Shown here in pieces: positions 32,737 through 43,026 of a DNA stretch of 64,000 bases. The stretch comes from Ketobacter sp. Its GTDB lineage: Bacteria > Pseudomonadota > Gammaproteobacteria > Pseudomonadales > Ketobacteraceae. Location: positions 1-64,000 of the forward strand of contig NZ_RCHN01000046.1 in NCBI RefSeq assembly GCF_003671495.1, in the 5' to 3' direction. Numbering within the stretch: position 1 is the stretch's first letter; each line of letters starts with the position of its first letter. Under the pieces are notes generated by a model. The model worked only from the letters and a program-made list of their open reading frames with translations. It was not told the DNA's origin and made no database searches. The position numbers were made by a program, and so were the translations under genes.

Positions 32737-33897
32737 TCAATGCCAGATGGACTGATAGATGGATATCATCTCACCAATGGTGGGGATGCGGGGGTTGTTG
32801 CCCGGCGAACCGGAGGCCATTGCCTGTTCTGCCATCAACTCCAGTTTGGCAAAGTAAGCGTCCTTTTTGATGCCGAATCCAGCCGGTGTGGGTACCTGGA
32901 GTTCGGTGTTCAGGTCCCGCAGTTCCTGCAGCAGTTTCCGGTTGGCAATCAGGACGTTCTCACCCGGGGCGGCGATGCCCATGGCGCGGGCGCACTCCGC
33001 ATAGCGCTCTGCCGCGGAGGCAATGGAGAACTCGGTGACACTGGGCAGCAGCATGGCATTGGACAAGCCGTGGGGTACATGGAAGTGAGCACCGATGGGG
33101 CGACTCATGCCGTGCACCAGTGCCACTGACGCGGCGGAAAATGCAGCGCCGGCCAGGGTTGCGCCCATCATCATGGCCTCGCGCGCGGGCTCATCACGGC
33201 CGTCATGGAACACCCGGCGCAGGTTGGGGCCCAGTAATCTCATGGCCGCCAGGGCCTGACTGTCACTGTAAGCGTTGGCTTTGCGGCTGACATAGGCCTC
33301 GATGGCGTGGGTCAGGGCGTCGATGCCGGTATCGGCGGTGATGCGGGGCGGAGCGCTCAGGGACAGGGTGTAATCCACCAGCGCCGCCACCGGCAGGAAT
33401 CCCATGCCCACACAGAGCATTTTCTCATCCACGGTGTCGTCGGTGATGATGGTGAAACGGGTCATTTCAGAGCCGGTGCCGGCGGTGGTGGGAATGGCAA
33501 TCACCGGCAACCCGGCCTCGCCGACATTGCGGGGAAACTTGTAATCCCGCATGGCGCCACCGTGACGGGCCAGGATGGCGATGGCTTTGGCGCTGTCGAT
33601 GGGGCTGCCGCCCCCCAGGGCCAGCAGGCAGTCAAAATCGTCTGCCCGGGCCGCCACCACCCCGGCATCGATGGAGCTTACCGTGGGCTCCGGCACGGTG
33701 TCGGCAAATACACTGCTGCGCAGACCGGCCTTCTCCAGTACCGCCTGCACCCGGGTCACATAGCCCAGTTGTACCATCATTGTGTCGGTGATGATCAGGG
33801 GCCGCGAACAGCCCAGTTGATTCATGACAGACGCAACTGCTTCACAGGCGTTGCGCCCCACCTGCAGGATGCGGGGCAGAATGATGGTGGCGGACAT
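32737..33897 (-). CDS. Iron-containing alcohol dehydrogenase
   Basis: 386 residues of the group III Fe-ADH family. NAD-binding GGGSPIDSAKAIAIL (about 97), TTAGTGSEMTRFTIITD (about 138-155), the metal-ligand Asp in LSAPPRITADTGIDALTHAIEAY (about 195), His in HGMSRPIGAHFHVPHGLSNAMLLP (about 265) are all present. It oxidises alcohols or reduces aldehydes; the chain length is not predictable. AAGGAG precedes the start. It lies 33 bp after the TetR gene in the same direction, so probably co-transcribed with it and opposite to the monooxygenase operon. Confidence 0.9.
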   Translation of the reverse strand: MSATIILPRILQVGRNACEAVASVMNQLGCSRPLIITDTMMVQLGYVTRVQAVLEKAGLRSSVFADTVPEPTVSSIDAGVVAARADDFDCLLALGGGSPIDSAKAIAILARHGGAMRDYKFPRNVGEAGLPVIAIPTTAGTGSEMTRFTIITDDTVDEKMLCVGMGFLPVAALVDYTLSLSAPPRITADTGIDALTHAIEAYVSRKANAYSDSQALAAMRLLGPNLRRVFHDGRDEPAREAMMMGATLAGAAFSAASVALVHGMSRPIGAHFHVPHGLSNAMLLPSVTEFSIASAAERYAECARAMGIAAPGENVLIANRKLLQELRDLNTELQVPTPAGFGIKKDAYFAKLELMAEQAMASGSPGNNPRIPTIGEMISIYQSIWH

Positions 33898-33930
33898 AGG
33901 GGCCGGCTCCTTGGTTGTTGTGCGTTCTTG

Positions 33931-34647
33931 TTATGAAGTCTGATCCATCTGTAATGCTCCCATTAAAATGGCGCCGTGGCCATGCAGAACAGCGCTGCCC
34001 ATGATCAGGGAGGTAATCATTTTTTCCGCTTTGATGCAGATCTGCTCCTGGCGTTCCGGTTGTTCGATGTATTCCATGGACAACTGGAACATTTCCCGGG
34101 TAATGGTTTCCGAAATGTCGTAGAGGCTGTCCTGGCTCAGCTCCGGCATCAGCTTCAGTTCATTGATGTCGTCCGCCATATCCCGGGCAAAGTCGTCCAT
34201 CACCTTGCGCAGGGCCCGTCGCAGAATGGGCGAGGCGCCGTGCAGTTCCCGAATCCCCAGAATAAACGCGTTGGGGTTTTCGGCCACATAATCAAAGAAC
34301 AGTTTTACGGTTTCCCGGTTGACCTGGGTGGCCCGGGCCAGATTGAGGCGTGGGTTTTCCTGCCAGGAGGCGATGGGGGTGTGCGCCGGCACCACCGACT
34401 CGGCTGCCTTGCGTCGCAGTTCCCGCAGGGGCTGCCGGATCTGGCCGGTCATTTCTTCAATAATGGCCAGGCCCAGCTCGTCGAAGTCCTTGAAATGCCG
34501 ATAAAAAGTGTTGGGGTTCAGGCCGGCCTCCCGGGCCAGCTCCCGCAGGCTTAACGCGTTCAGGCTGCGGGTGCTGGCGTTGAGCTTGAGGGCGGCCTCC
34601 ATCAACAGGCGCTTGCCCTGGGCCAGAACAGATTTGGGAAGGCTCAT
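33931..34647 (-). CDS. TetR-family repressor, FabR/DesT-like
   Basis: 238 residues. The N-terminal HTH (about 25-65: SLRELAREAGLNPNTFYRHFKDFDELGLAII) closely resembles E. coli FabR (LREVAREAGI-PTSFYRHF-D-DELGL). The C-terminal domain keeps FDYVAENPNAFILGIRELHGASPILRRAL. FabR and DesT sense acyl-CoA saturation and control fatty-acid genes. Here it is divergent from a flavin monooxygenase-SDR-ligase operon, with two matching palindromes in the 193-bp gap. It probably represses that operon and itself. Confidence 0.85.
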   Translation of the reverse strand: MSLPKSVLAQGKRLLMEAALKLNASTRSLNALSLRELAREAGLNPNTFYRHFKDFDELGLAIIEEMTGQIRQPLRELRRKAAESVVPAHTPIASWQENPRLNLARATQVNRETVKLFFDYVAENPNAFILGIRELHGASPILRRALRKVMDDFARDMADDINELKLMPELSQDSLYDISETITREMFQLSMEYIEQPERQEQICIKAEKMITSLIMGSAVLHGHGAILMGALQMDQTS

Positions 34648-34713
34648 GAGTTGTCTATTCTTTATCCAATTGTATACAGCAATATGAAGAATTGTACCGG
34701 CTATTGACCGCGA

Positions 34714-34731
34714 AGTATACGATTGTATACT
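34714..34731. promoter_or_regulatory. TetR operator A (AGTATAC-N4-GTATACT)
   Basis: AGTATACGATTGTATACT, a perfect 7-4-7 palindrome in the divergent promoter region. It shares the pattern GTA-AC-N-TTGT-TAC with operator B 29 bp away. The form resembles the P. aeruginosa DesT site as I recall it (AGTGAACGCTTGTTGACT). Confidence 0.7.
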
Positions 34732-34742
34732 CTTGGCTCTGA

Positions 34743-34760
34743 GGTAGACGCTTGTCTACC
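34743..34760. promoter_or_regulatory. TetR operator B (GGTAGAC-N4-GTCTACC)
   Basis: GGTAGACGCTTGTCTACC, a perfect 7-4-7 palindrome. The central GCTTGT matches the DesT-type core. The centre-to-centre distance to operator A is 29 bp, about three turns, allowing binding on one face. Additional half-sites (TTGTATAC near 34671) lie closer to the TetR gene. Confidence 0.7.
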
Positions 34761-34840
34761 TGGATTGAGTTTATCCGGGATTTGGCCGGCGCCCCCAATG
34801 GCGTCGGCGGCAACCAAACCATCATCACCAGGACTACAGC

Positions 34841-36370
34841 ATGAGCAAGCAGTCAAAACAACACTATAAAGTAGCGATCATCGGCACCGGTTTCTCTGGC
34901 CTCGGCATGGCCATTCGTCTCAAGCAACAGGGCGAAAACGATTTCATTGTGTTCGAAAAAGAAGCCGGAGTGGGCGGCACCTGGCGCGTCAATCACTACC
35001 CTGGCTGCGCCTGCGATGTGCCCTCCCATTTGTATTCGTTCTCGTTTGCGCCCAACCCCAACTGGAGCCGTATGTTTGCGCCCCAGCCGGAGATCAAGAA
35101 GTACCTGGAATACTGTGCCGATCACTATGGTGTGATGCCCCACGTCAAACTGAATAACGCCGTTGAGTCGGCCCGTTGGGATGAGAAACAGCAGTGCTGG
35201 CAGGTGACTGACCAGCAGGGCAAACACTACAGTGCCGATATACTGGTGGCCGGTGCCGGCGGCTTGTCGGTGCCGGCCTATCCGAAAATTCCCGGCCTCG
35301 ACAAGTTCGAAGGCAAGGCCTTCCACTCCCAGGATTGGGATCATGGTTATGACCTGAAGGGCAAACGGGTGGCGGTGATCGGCACCGGCGCCTCCGCCAT
35401 TCAGTTTGTACCGGAAGTGCAAAAGCAGGCGGCGCAACTGGATCTGTATCAACGCACGCCACCCTGGATTCTGAGCAAGCCGGACCGGGCCATGAACTTT
35501 GCTGAAAAAGCCCTGTTCAAACGTTTCCCCAAAGCCCAACAGGCCTTGCGCGAAAAAATTTACTGGACCCTGGAAAGCCGGGTGTTGGGCATGCTGGTCA
35601 ACCCGCGCCTGATGGCCATCGCCAAACGCTGGGCGCTGAATCACATCCGCAACCAGATCCGCGATCCGGAGCTGCGCAAAAAAGTCACGCCGGATTACAC
35701 CATCGGCTGCAAGCGCATCCTCATGTCCGATAACTATTACCCGGCCCTGGATCAGCCCAATGTGGACGTGATCACCACCGGCATTCGCGAAGTCACCGCC
35801 AACAGCATCATCACTGTGGACGGGGCAGAGCGCACAGTGGATGCCATCATTTACGGCACCGGTTTCAGGGCCACTGATCCCATTCCGGCGGGCCTGTTCT
35901 TTGGTCGTGACGGGGTGGATATTGTGGACACCTGGCCACAGGGGCCGGAGGCGTACAAGGGCACCACCGTGTCCGGCTTCCCCAACTTTTTTATGCTGAT
36001 GGGGCCTAACACCGGGCTGGGTCATAACTCGATGGTGTATATGATCGAATCCCAGGTGAACTACGTGATGAGCGCGATGCAGTACATGGATAAAAAACGC
36101 ATTCGCCAGATCGATGTGGCACCCTCGGCCCAGGCGGCGTACAACCACCGTATCCAGAATAAACTGCAGGGCTCGGTTTGGAACAGTGGGGGTTGCCAAA
36201 GCTGGTACCTGCATCCGGTCAGCGGTAAAAACGTCACCCTGTGGCCCGGGTTCACCTGGCAGTTCCGCCAGCAAACGCGACGCTTCGATGCCGGGGCCTA
36301 TCTGTTCAATGGCGCCCGGGAAGCATCCGCTGCATCCGTACCCAGCGCCGGCACCGCAACCGCTCAATAG
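34841..36370 (+). CDS. Flavin-containing/Baeyer-Villiger-type monooxygenase
   Basis: 509 residues. FAD-binding GTGFSGLGMAIRL (about 16-28), NADPH-binding VIGTGASAIQFVPEV (about 182-196), and between them FEGKAFHSQDWD, a variant of the BVMO fingerprint FxGxxxHxxxWP/D. An ATG after AGGACTACAGC. It would insert oxygen into a ketone or hydroxylate an aliphatic substrate using NADPH and O2. MymA and AlmA are related enzymes. Followed by an SDR (38 bp) in the same direction. The Pro-to-Asp type ending is common in this subgroup. Substrate not predictable. Confidence 0.88.
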   Translation: MSKQSKQHYKVAIIGTGFSGLGMAIRLKQQGENDFIVFEKEAGVGGTWRVNHYPGCACDVPSHLYSFSFAPNPNWSRMFAPQPEIKKYLEYCADHYGVMPHVKLNNAVESARWDEKQQCWQVTDQQGKHYSADILVAGAGGLSVPAYPKIPGLDKFEGKAFHSQDWDHGYDLKGKRVAVIGTGASAIQFVPEVQKQAAQLDLYQRTPPWILSKPDRAMNFAEKALFKRFPKAQQALREKIYWTLESRVLGMLVNPRLMAIAKRWALNHIRNQIRDPELRKKVTPDYTIGCKRILMSDNYYPALDQPNVDVITTGIREVTANSIITVDGAERTVDAIIYGTGFRATDPIPAGLFFGRDGVDIVDTWPQGPEAYKGTTVSGFPNFFMLMGPNTGLGHNSMVYMIESQVNYVMSAMQYMDKKRIRQIDVAPSAQAAYNHRIQNKLQGSVWNSGGCQSWYLHPVSGKNVTLWPGFTWQFRQQTRRFDAGAYLFNGAREASAASVPSAGTATAQ

Positions 36371-36408
36371 GGCACGCTAATTAAGCACTTATAAAAAAGG
36401 GCATCAAC

Positions 36409-37251
36409 ATGAAAACATTCAAGAACAAAGTAGCGGCCATCACCGGAGCCGCTTCCGGCATCGGGCAGGCATTGGCCCTGGAACTGGCCAGGGCGCAATG
36501 TGATTTGGCCCTGAGCGACGTGGATGACAAGGGATTGGCAGAAACAGCCAAGCAAGCCTCCGCGCTGGGTGTTAAAGTGACGACTGCCAAGGTGAATGTG
36601 GCGGATCGTGCGGCGGTTCACGCCTGGGCGGACCAGGTGGTGCAGGATCACGGCAAAGTGAATATGGTATTCAACAATGCCGGCGTGGCCCTGGGTGGCA
36701 CCGTGGAAGACACCGATTATGCGGACTATGAGTGGATTGTCGGCATCAACATGTGGGGCGTGGTCTACGGCACCAAAGCCTTTTTGCCGTATATCAAGCA
36801 GGCGGGCGAAGAAGGGCATATCATTAACATTTCCAGCGTCTTCGGCCTGTTTGCCCAGCCCACCCAGAGCGGGTATAACATGTCCAAGTTCGCGGTGCGG
36901 GGCTTTACTGAATCCCTGCGCCAGGAGCTGGATATCGAAGGTGGCAAGGTGTCCTGCACCTGTGTTCATCCCGGCGGCATCAAAACCAACATTGCCCGCA
37001 ACGCCCGTATGAGCAACAGTATGGAAAAGCTCACCGGTGGCGCCAGTGCAGAGAACATGCGGGATCAGTTCGAGGCCCTGTTCATGACCACTTCCCAGAA
37101 AGCCGCCGCCGTGATTCTGGCGGGGGTCAAGGCGAACAAACGCCGGGTGCTGATCGGGCCGGATGCCCGGGTGCTGGACCTGATGCAACGGACGTTGCCG
37201 GTGGTGTACCAGCGTCTGGTGACCACTTCCTTCAAGTGGGCCGGACGTTAA
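36409..37251 (+). CDS. Short-chain dehydrogenase/reductase (SadH-like)
   Basis: 280 residues, classical SDR. Cofactor motif TGAASGIGQAL (about 13), NNAG (about 89), catalytic Ser in NISSVFG and YNMSK (about 157-161). The long C-terminal region (FEALFMTTSQKAAAVILAGVKANKRRVLIGPDARVLDLMQR) is shared with the SDRs that accompany MymA-type monooxygenases in actinobacteria. Likely interconverts the alcohol and ketone substrate of the monooxygenase. A terminator follows directly, so the two-gene unit ends here. Confidence 0.88.
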   Translation: MKTFKNKVAAITGAASGIGQALALELARAQCDLALSDVDDKGLAETAKQASALGVKVTTAKVNVADRAAVHAWADQVVQDHGKVNMVFNNAGVALGGTVEDTDYADYEWIVGINMWGVVYGTKAFLPYIKQAGEEGHIINISSVFGLFAQPTQSGYNMSKFAVRGFTESLRQELDIEGGKVSCTCVHPGGIKTNIARNARMSNSMEKLTGGASAENMRDQFEALFMTTSQKAAAVILAGVKANKRRVLIGPDARVLDLMQRTLPVVYQRLVTTSFKWAGR

Positions 37252-37269
37252 CCCCATACCGCCAAAACG

Positions 37270-37292
37270 CCCGGGCTCAGCCCGGGTTTTTT
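37270..37292 (+). terminator. Rho-independent terminator after the SDR gene
   Basis: CCCGGGC-TCA-GCCCGGG followed by six T residues. Confidence 0.92.
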
Positions 37293-37371
37293 ACATTGGC
37301 TAAAGCCGTTACAAAAAAGCAAGAAAAGCACGTTAACCACTGACTGGAAACCCAAACGCGAGGAGAACACC

Positions 37372-38988
<1,617 letters not shown>

Positions 38989-39004
38989 TATCAACTCCGC
39001 AAAA

Positions 39005-39035
39005 CCAGGCCCGCAGCGCATAACAGCGGGTCTGG
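39005..39035 (+). terminator. Hairpin after the acyl-CoA ligase gene, possible terminator
   Basis: CCAGGCCCGC pairs with GCGGGTCTGG (one G-T pair) around an 11-nt loop. No T-run follows, so a simple intrinsic terminator is uncertain. Confidence 0.4.
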
Positions 39036-39112
39036 GCCTTCAACATGGCGCCCCGCCACAGAACAACGTCATGCTTTCACCTAACCGGAGTGGCTTCAGT
39101 GAACTAATCTTA

Positions 39113-39128
39113 AGGTGAGCTATCACCT
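39113..39128. promoter_or_regulatory. Operator-like palindrome upstream of the PF10118 gene
   Basis: AGGTGAGCTATCACCT, a perfect 6-4-6 inverted repeat 38 bp before the start codon. The cognate regulator is not known. A half-site TTTCACCT lies about 40 bp upstream. Confidence 0.4.
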
Positions 39129-39166
39129 GAATTATGGCCTGAACAATAACAAGAGGCAGCATAACC

Positions 39167-40060
39167 ATGTTAGGCAGTAAGCGTCGTGCACAGACTCCGT
39201 CATCTTTGAAACTGCTGGCCCGCAGTGTTCGTTTCGACTATCTGGAGGCCATGCAGAAGCACCGCTATTGGCACGATAACGATCCGGTCAAAACGCATTT
39301 TTTCAACGCATTGCAGGCCTTGTTCCCGGAAGGGGAACGGTTTTTCATGGACTCCGCCCGGGATGTGCGGGATGAACTGGGGAAAGGCAATATCCCGCCG
39401 GCGTTGCTGGAACAGATCCAGCTCTTTATCCGCCAGGAAGCCATGCACGGGCGCGAACACGATAACTGGTCCGCTGCCTTGATCGAGCTGGGCTACCCTG
39501 CCATGAAGATGTTTGATGAAAAACTCAAACGGGATAACGCCTGGTCCCGCAAGAACCTGGCACCCATTACCCGACTGGCCATGACCGCGGCCTCGGAGCA
39601 TTTCACTGCTTCCCTGGCCCATTTGTTCATTTATCACCGCCCGGATCTGGTGGAGAAGGCCCAGTCCCCGTTTCGGGAGTTGTTGATCTATCACGCCCTG
39701 GAAGAGGTGGAACACAAGGCCGTGTGCTATGACCTGTATGAGCAGGCCCAGGGCGGCTATTGGAAGCGCGCTTCCGCCATGGTGTTTGTGACCGTGGATC
39801 TGCTGTTACGTCTGCGTAATCGCATGCAATACCTGTTGCAACAGGATGGTCTGTGGGATGCCAAGCACCGGCGTGCCATGCGGGCATTGATCTGGGGTAA
39901 GGACGGTATCATGCGGGCGCTGGCCCCGTTCCTGCTGCAATATTTCCGGCCCGACTTTCACCCTTGGGAGACCGATGAGCGGCGCGATTTGAAAGAGCGC
40001 TTCCGGGAGGAAATGAACCACATTGAAGCGTTGCAGGAACCCTCGGCAGACGCGGCATGA
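39167..40060 (+). CDS. PF10118 metal-dependent hydrolase-like protein
   Basis: 297 residues. The family motifs FIRQEAMHGREHDNW (about 87-100) and ELLIYHALEEVEHKAVCYDLY (about 165-185), together with AASEHFTASL, supply the Glu/His ligands of a helical di-metal site like that of ferritin-like oxygenases. The family name 'metal-dependent hydrolase' is not backed by much biochemistry. It often neighbours acyl-CoA ligases and aliphatic monooxygenases, as here. AGAGGC precedes the ATG. Confidence 0.82.
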   Translation: MLGSKRRAQTPSSLKLLARSVRFDYLEAMQKHRYWHDNDPVKTHFFNALQALFPEGERFFMDSARDVRDELGKGNIPPALLEQIQLFIRQEAMHGREHDNWSAALIELGYPAMKMFDEKLKRDNAWSRKNLAPITRLAMTAASEHFTASLAHLFIYHRPDLVEKAQSPFRELLIYHALEEVEHKAVCYDLYEQAQGGYWKRASAMVFVTVDLLLRLRNRMQYLLQQDGLWDAKHRRAMRALIWGKDGIMRALAPFLLQYFRPDFHPWETDERRDLKERFREEMNHIEALQEPSADAA

Positions 40061-40085
40061 CCACTACCAAATTGCGCGCATAAAA

Positions 40086-40115
40086 TAAAAAAGGGATGCA
40101 GTGCATCCCTTTTTC
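40086..40115. terminator. Bidirectional rho-independent terminator
   Basis: AAAAA-GGGATGC-AGT-GCATCCC-TTTTT serves both converging genes (the PF10118 gene and the nitronate-monooxygenase-like gene). Confidence 0.92.
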
Positions 40116-40134
40116 TATGGGTGATGATTCAGTT

Positions 40135-41115
40135 TTATCGGTAGGTATCCAGCAGCTTCGCCTGGGCCTGGATGGCGTGGGTGAACTCCCCATGCATGCG
40201 CTCGATCATCTCTGCCACTGGCAGTACATCGTTGATTCCAGCACAGCCCTGCCCGGCGGACCAGACCGTTTTCCAGGCCTTGGCTTCGTCACTCACCGGC
40301 TTTAATTTGGTGCCGTAATCCACGTCACCGGGTTGGCCCAGTTTATCCATGTCATAGCCGTTGGCTTCCATGCTGGGGCGCATGAAGCTGGCGGGAATGC
40401 CGGATACGGCGGGGGTGTGGATGATGTCCTTGCTGCCGCAATCCACAATCATCTGCTTGTAGTCCGGCACCGCCTCGCTTTCGGTGGTATTGATGAAGCG
40501 GGTGCCCATGTACGCCAGGTCAGCGCCCATCTGCAGCGCGGCGGCCACGTCCGAGCCACTGTTGATGCAACCGGCCAGCAGCAGTGTCTTATCGAAAAAA
40601 CTGCGGATTTCCTGCACCAGGGCGAAGGGGTTGGTGGTGCCCGCATGGCCGCCGGCGCCGCCACAGACCGCGATCAGCCCGTCCACACCGGCCTTGGCCG
40701 CACTTTCCGCATGGCGGCGATTGGTGACGTCATGGAACACCACACCACCGTAGCCGTGGACGGCGTCCACCAGATCCTTCACGGCGCCCAGGGAGGTGAT
40801 GATAAGGGGCACTTCGTGCTTCACGCAGAGTTCCAGGTCCGCCTGCACCCGGGGATTGGTGTGGTGAACGATCAGGTTCACACCGAAGGGGGCGGCTTTT
40901 TTACCGGTCTCCGCTTCAAAGGCTGCCAGTTCCTGTTTGATCTGAATGAGCCACTCCTCGAAGCCTTCGCTGGTACGCTGATTAAGGGCTGGCAGGGTGC
41001 CCACCACCCCGTTCTTGCAGTTCTCAATCAACATTTTGGGGCCGGACACCAGGAACATGGGGGCGGCAACCACCGGTAACTTCAATCTGCCTTCAAAACT
41101 GCTTGGAATCGGCAT
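40135..41115 (-). CDS. Nitronate monooxygenase-like FMN oxidoreductase
   Basis: 326 residues from MPIPSSFEGRLKLPVVAAPMFLVSGP; an in-frame ATG 19 codons earlier is rejected because AAGGTG precedes the inner ATG and the family begins here. TIM-barrel NMO/2-nitropropane dioxygenase family: PVVAAPMFLVSGPKMLIE, VFHDVTNRRHAESAAKAGVDGLIAV, GGAGGHAGTTNPFALVQEIR (FMN phosphate region), GADLAYMGTRFINTTES. Possible role in nitronate detoxification or as a reductase for aliphatic metabolism. Faces the PF10118 gene. Confidence 0.85.
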   Translation of the reverse strand: MPIPSSFEGRLKLPVVAAPMFLVSGPKMLIENCKNGVVGTLPALNQRTSEGFEEWLIQIKQELAAFEAETGKKAAPFGVNLIVHHTNPRVQADLELCVKHEVPLIITSLGAVKDLVDAVHGYGGVVFHDVTNRRHAESAAKAGVDGLIAVCGGAGGHAGTTNPFALVQEIRSFFDKTLLLAGCINSGSDVAAALQMGADLAYMGTRFINTTESEAVPDYKQMIVDCGSKDIIHTPAVSGIPASFMRPSMEANGYDMDKLGQPGDVDYGTKLKPVSDEAKAWKTVWSAGQGCAGINDVLPVAEMIERMHGEFTHAIQAQAKLLDTYR

Positions 41116-41255
41116 GGGGATACACCTTACTCTCTGTAGATCAACGGGTAAAAAGAATGGCAAGAATAGCATGTAAATCTTCTGTGCGGAAAAGCAGGAA
41201 ACGCTACAATGGCGGTTTTGACCCCTTATTCACCTGTATCCGGACCGCAGTTTTC

Positions 41256-42005
41256 ATGGCCATTGAATTTGAACGCAAACACCAGGGGCGTCACTACCAG
41301 GTGCGCAGTGCCGGGCGTACCCGACGTCTCTATACCGACGGCGTGTTCCACAGTCAGTACAACCCGCGGCACCCGGTCACCGGCAGTGTCTGGGATCTGC
41401 TGTTCCTGCCCAGTCAATTCTATGCCCCGGCGGACATCCAGCGGGTGCTGGTGCTGGGGGTGGGCGGTGGTGCCGTGATTCACATGTTGAACCGTTTTGT
41501 GCAGCCCGACCAGGTGGTGGGGGTGGAGTTGAGCCCTTTGCATATCCAACTGGCCCAACGTTACTTCGACCTGAACTACCCCAACCTGGAACTGGTGCAG
41601 GCCAACGCCGTTGACTGGCTGATCGAGTATCAGGGGGAGCCCTTCGACCTGATCATCGACGACCTGTATTTTGAGGCGCAGGGGGAACCGCAGCGGGCCA
41701 TTGCCGCCGACGCCAGTTGGTTTGATGTGTTGATGGAACACTTGAGTGAGGAGGGCGCGCTGGTGATGAATTTCGTCAACTACCGGGAGTGGCGCAATAG
41801 TGCTTATTTCTCGGCAGAGTTCGTGCGGGAAGGATTCCAGTCGGTGTATCAGTTTGCCACACCCACCTGTCACAACGCGGTGGTGGGCTTTTTACGCAAA
41901 CCTACGGAAACCCGCATGCTGCGCCAGGCACTGGTCCAAACCCCGGGCCTGAATCCGGAGCGCGCCGGGTGTCGCCTGCGTTATGCCGTCAAGAAGATAG
42001 CTTGA
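41256..42005 (+). CDS. Spermidine synthase-like class I methyltransferase-fold protein
   Basis: 249 residues from MAIEFERKHQGRHYQVRSAGRTRRLYTDG. The Rossmann motif VLVLGVGGGAVIHMLNRF (about 68-85), VVGVELSPLHIQLAQRYF and PFDLIIDDLYFEAQGEP (about 135) are spermidine-synthase-like. The usual polyamine-site DxxD/GG-DGG pattern is altered (LIIDDLYFE), so aminopropyl transfer is doubtful. Function unassigned. It converges on rsmC with a 17-bp overlap. Confidence 0.7.
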   Translation: MAIEFERKHQGRHYQVRSAGRTRRLYTDGVFHSQYNPRHPVTGSVWDLLFLPSQFYAPADIQRVLVLGVGGGAVIHMLNRFVQPDQVVGVELSPLHIQLAQRYFDLNYPNLELVQANAVDWLIEYQGEPFDLIIDDLYFEAQGEPQRAIAADASWFDVLMEHLSEEGALVMNFVNYREWRNSAYFSAEFVREGFQSVYQFATPTCHNAVVGFLRKPTETRMLRQALVQTPGLNPERAGCRLRYAVKKIA

Positions 42006-43026
42006 AGACTTTGAAGCTTTTGTCCCGGTGCAGGTTCTCGACGCTTTTAAAATAGGCCGGAGCAATGGTTTCCACGGCAATAAACTGATTCACCACCACA
42101 AAGGCCACGCCATCGTTTTTCAGATGGTGGCGGGCGCTGCGGATGAATTTTTCCGTCAGGTCCCGTTCCGTGTCGAAGCCTTTGTGAAAAGGCGGGTTGC
42201 ACAGCACCACATCGTACTGATGATGAATGCCGGCGGCGCAGTCGTCGGCAATGACCTCTCCGTTGATGCCGTGACGGGTGAAGTTGTCCTGGCAACTCTG
42301 AATGGCCGCGGCGTTGTTGTCGGTGGCCACCACCTGTTTGGCGCCCAGTGCCCAGGCCATGATACCCAGGTAGCCGTATCCGCAGCCCAGGTCCAGCACG
42401 GAGCCCGGCGCTTGGGTTTGCTGCACGTGTTCGGCAAAGGCGTCGATCAGCAGTTCGCTGCCCTTGTCGATTTTATTCCAGCCGAACTGGCCGGGCTTGC
42501 TGAACAGCTCCAGGTTGCGGCGTTCACCGATGCTCACAGTTGCCAGGTAATTGCGATCATCCAGGGCCTCCCCCAGGGTCTGGCAGGATAATTCCGCCAG
42601 TTTCAGCTGACGTTCTCCCTTGCTGACCTCGGCCTTACTGCCCAGGTAATGCTCGGCCTTGCTGATGTAGGTTTTGATGCCCTCGTTTTTGTAGCCGCAG
42701 AGCAGGAACCTGCCGTTCGCATTCAGGTGTTCTGGTACCTGATTGATAATGTGGTGAACGATGGCCTTTTCCTTCGAAACCCGATAGGCAATCAGGTCAA
42801 AGCGACCGCCCAGCTGGCGCAGGTCCATATCGTTGTACTGGCAGGACAGGTTACTGTCCATCGCCGCCTGGTACACGTCATAGCGGTTGGTGAGCAGGCT
42901 CAGGTTTTCGATGGTTTTGAGGGACAGCAGCAGCTTGCTGTCCAGATGCTCATCGGCCACCAGCAGGAGGCGGCCGGAATAGTCCGGCAGAGCGTCACAC
43001 AGTCGTTCCAGGGCGGGGTCCATCAT
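41989..43026 (-). CDS. rsmC: 16S rRNA (guanine-N2)-methyltransferase, RsmC type
   Basis: 345 residues with two Rossmann-like halves. The N-terminal half is degenerate (ALERLCDALPDYSGRLLLVADEH). The C-terminal half has SAM motif VLDLGCGYGYLGIMAWALG (about 207) and catalytic NPPFHKGFD (about 276). This matches RsmC (m2G1207) of gammaproteobacteria; RlmG is the alternative. The start overlaps the rsuA stop by 4 nt, a sensible pairing of two small-subunit rRNA modifiers. Confidence 0.8.
   Translation of the reverse strand: MMDPALERLCDALPDYSGRLLLVADEHLDSKLLLSLKTIENLSLLTNRYDVYQAAMDSNLSCQYNDMDLRQLGGRFDLIAYRVSKEKAIVHHIINQVPEHLNANGRFLLCGYKNEGIKTYISKAEHYLGSKAEVSKGERQLKLAELSCQTLGEALDDRNYLATVSIGERRNLELFSKPGQFGWNKIDKGSELLIDAFAEHVQQTQAPGSVLDLGCGYGYLGIMAWALGAKQVVATDNNAAAIQSCQDNFTRHGINGEVIADDCAAGIHHQYDVVLCNPPFHKGFDTERDLTEKFIRSARHHLKNDGVAFVVVNQFIAVETIAPAYFKSVENLHRDKSFKVFKLSS

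Noticed and set aside
34853..36367. Long open frame of 504 codons antisense to the flavin monooxygenase
   Set aside because: GC-rich codon shadow: composition is skewed to His/Gly/Val with no domain, while the sense frame has clear FAD and NADPH motifs.
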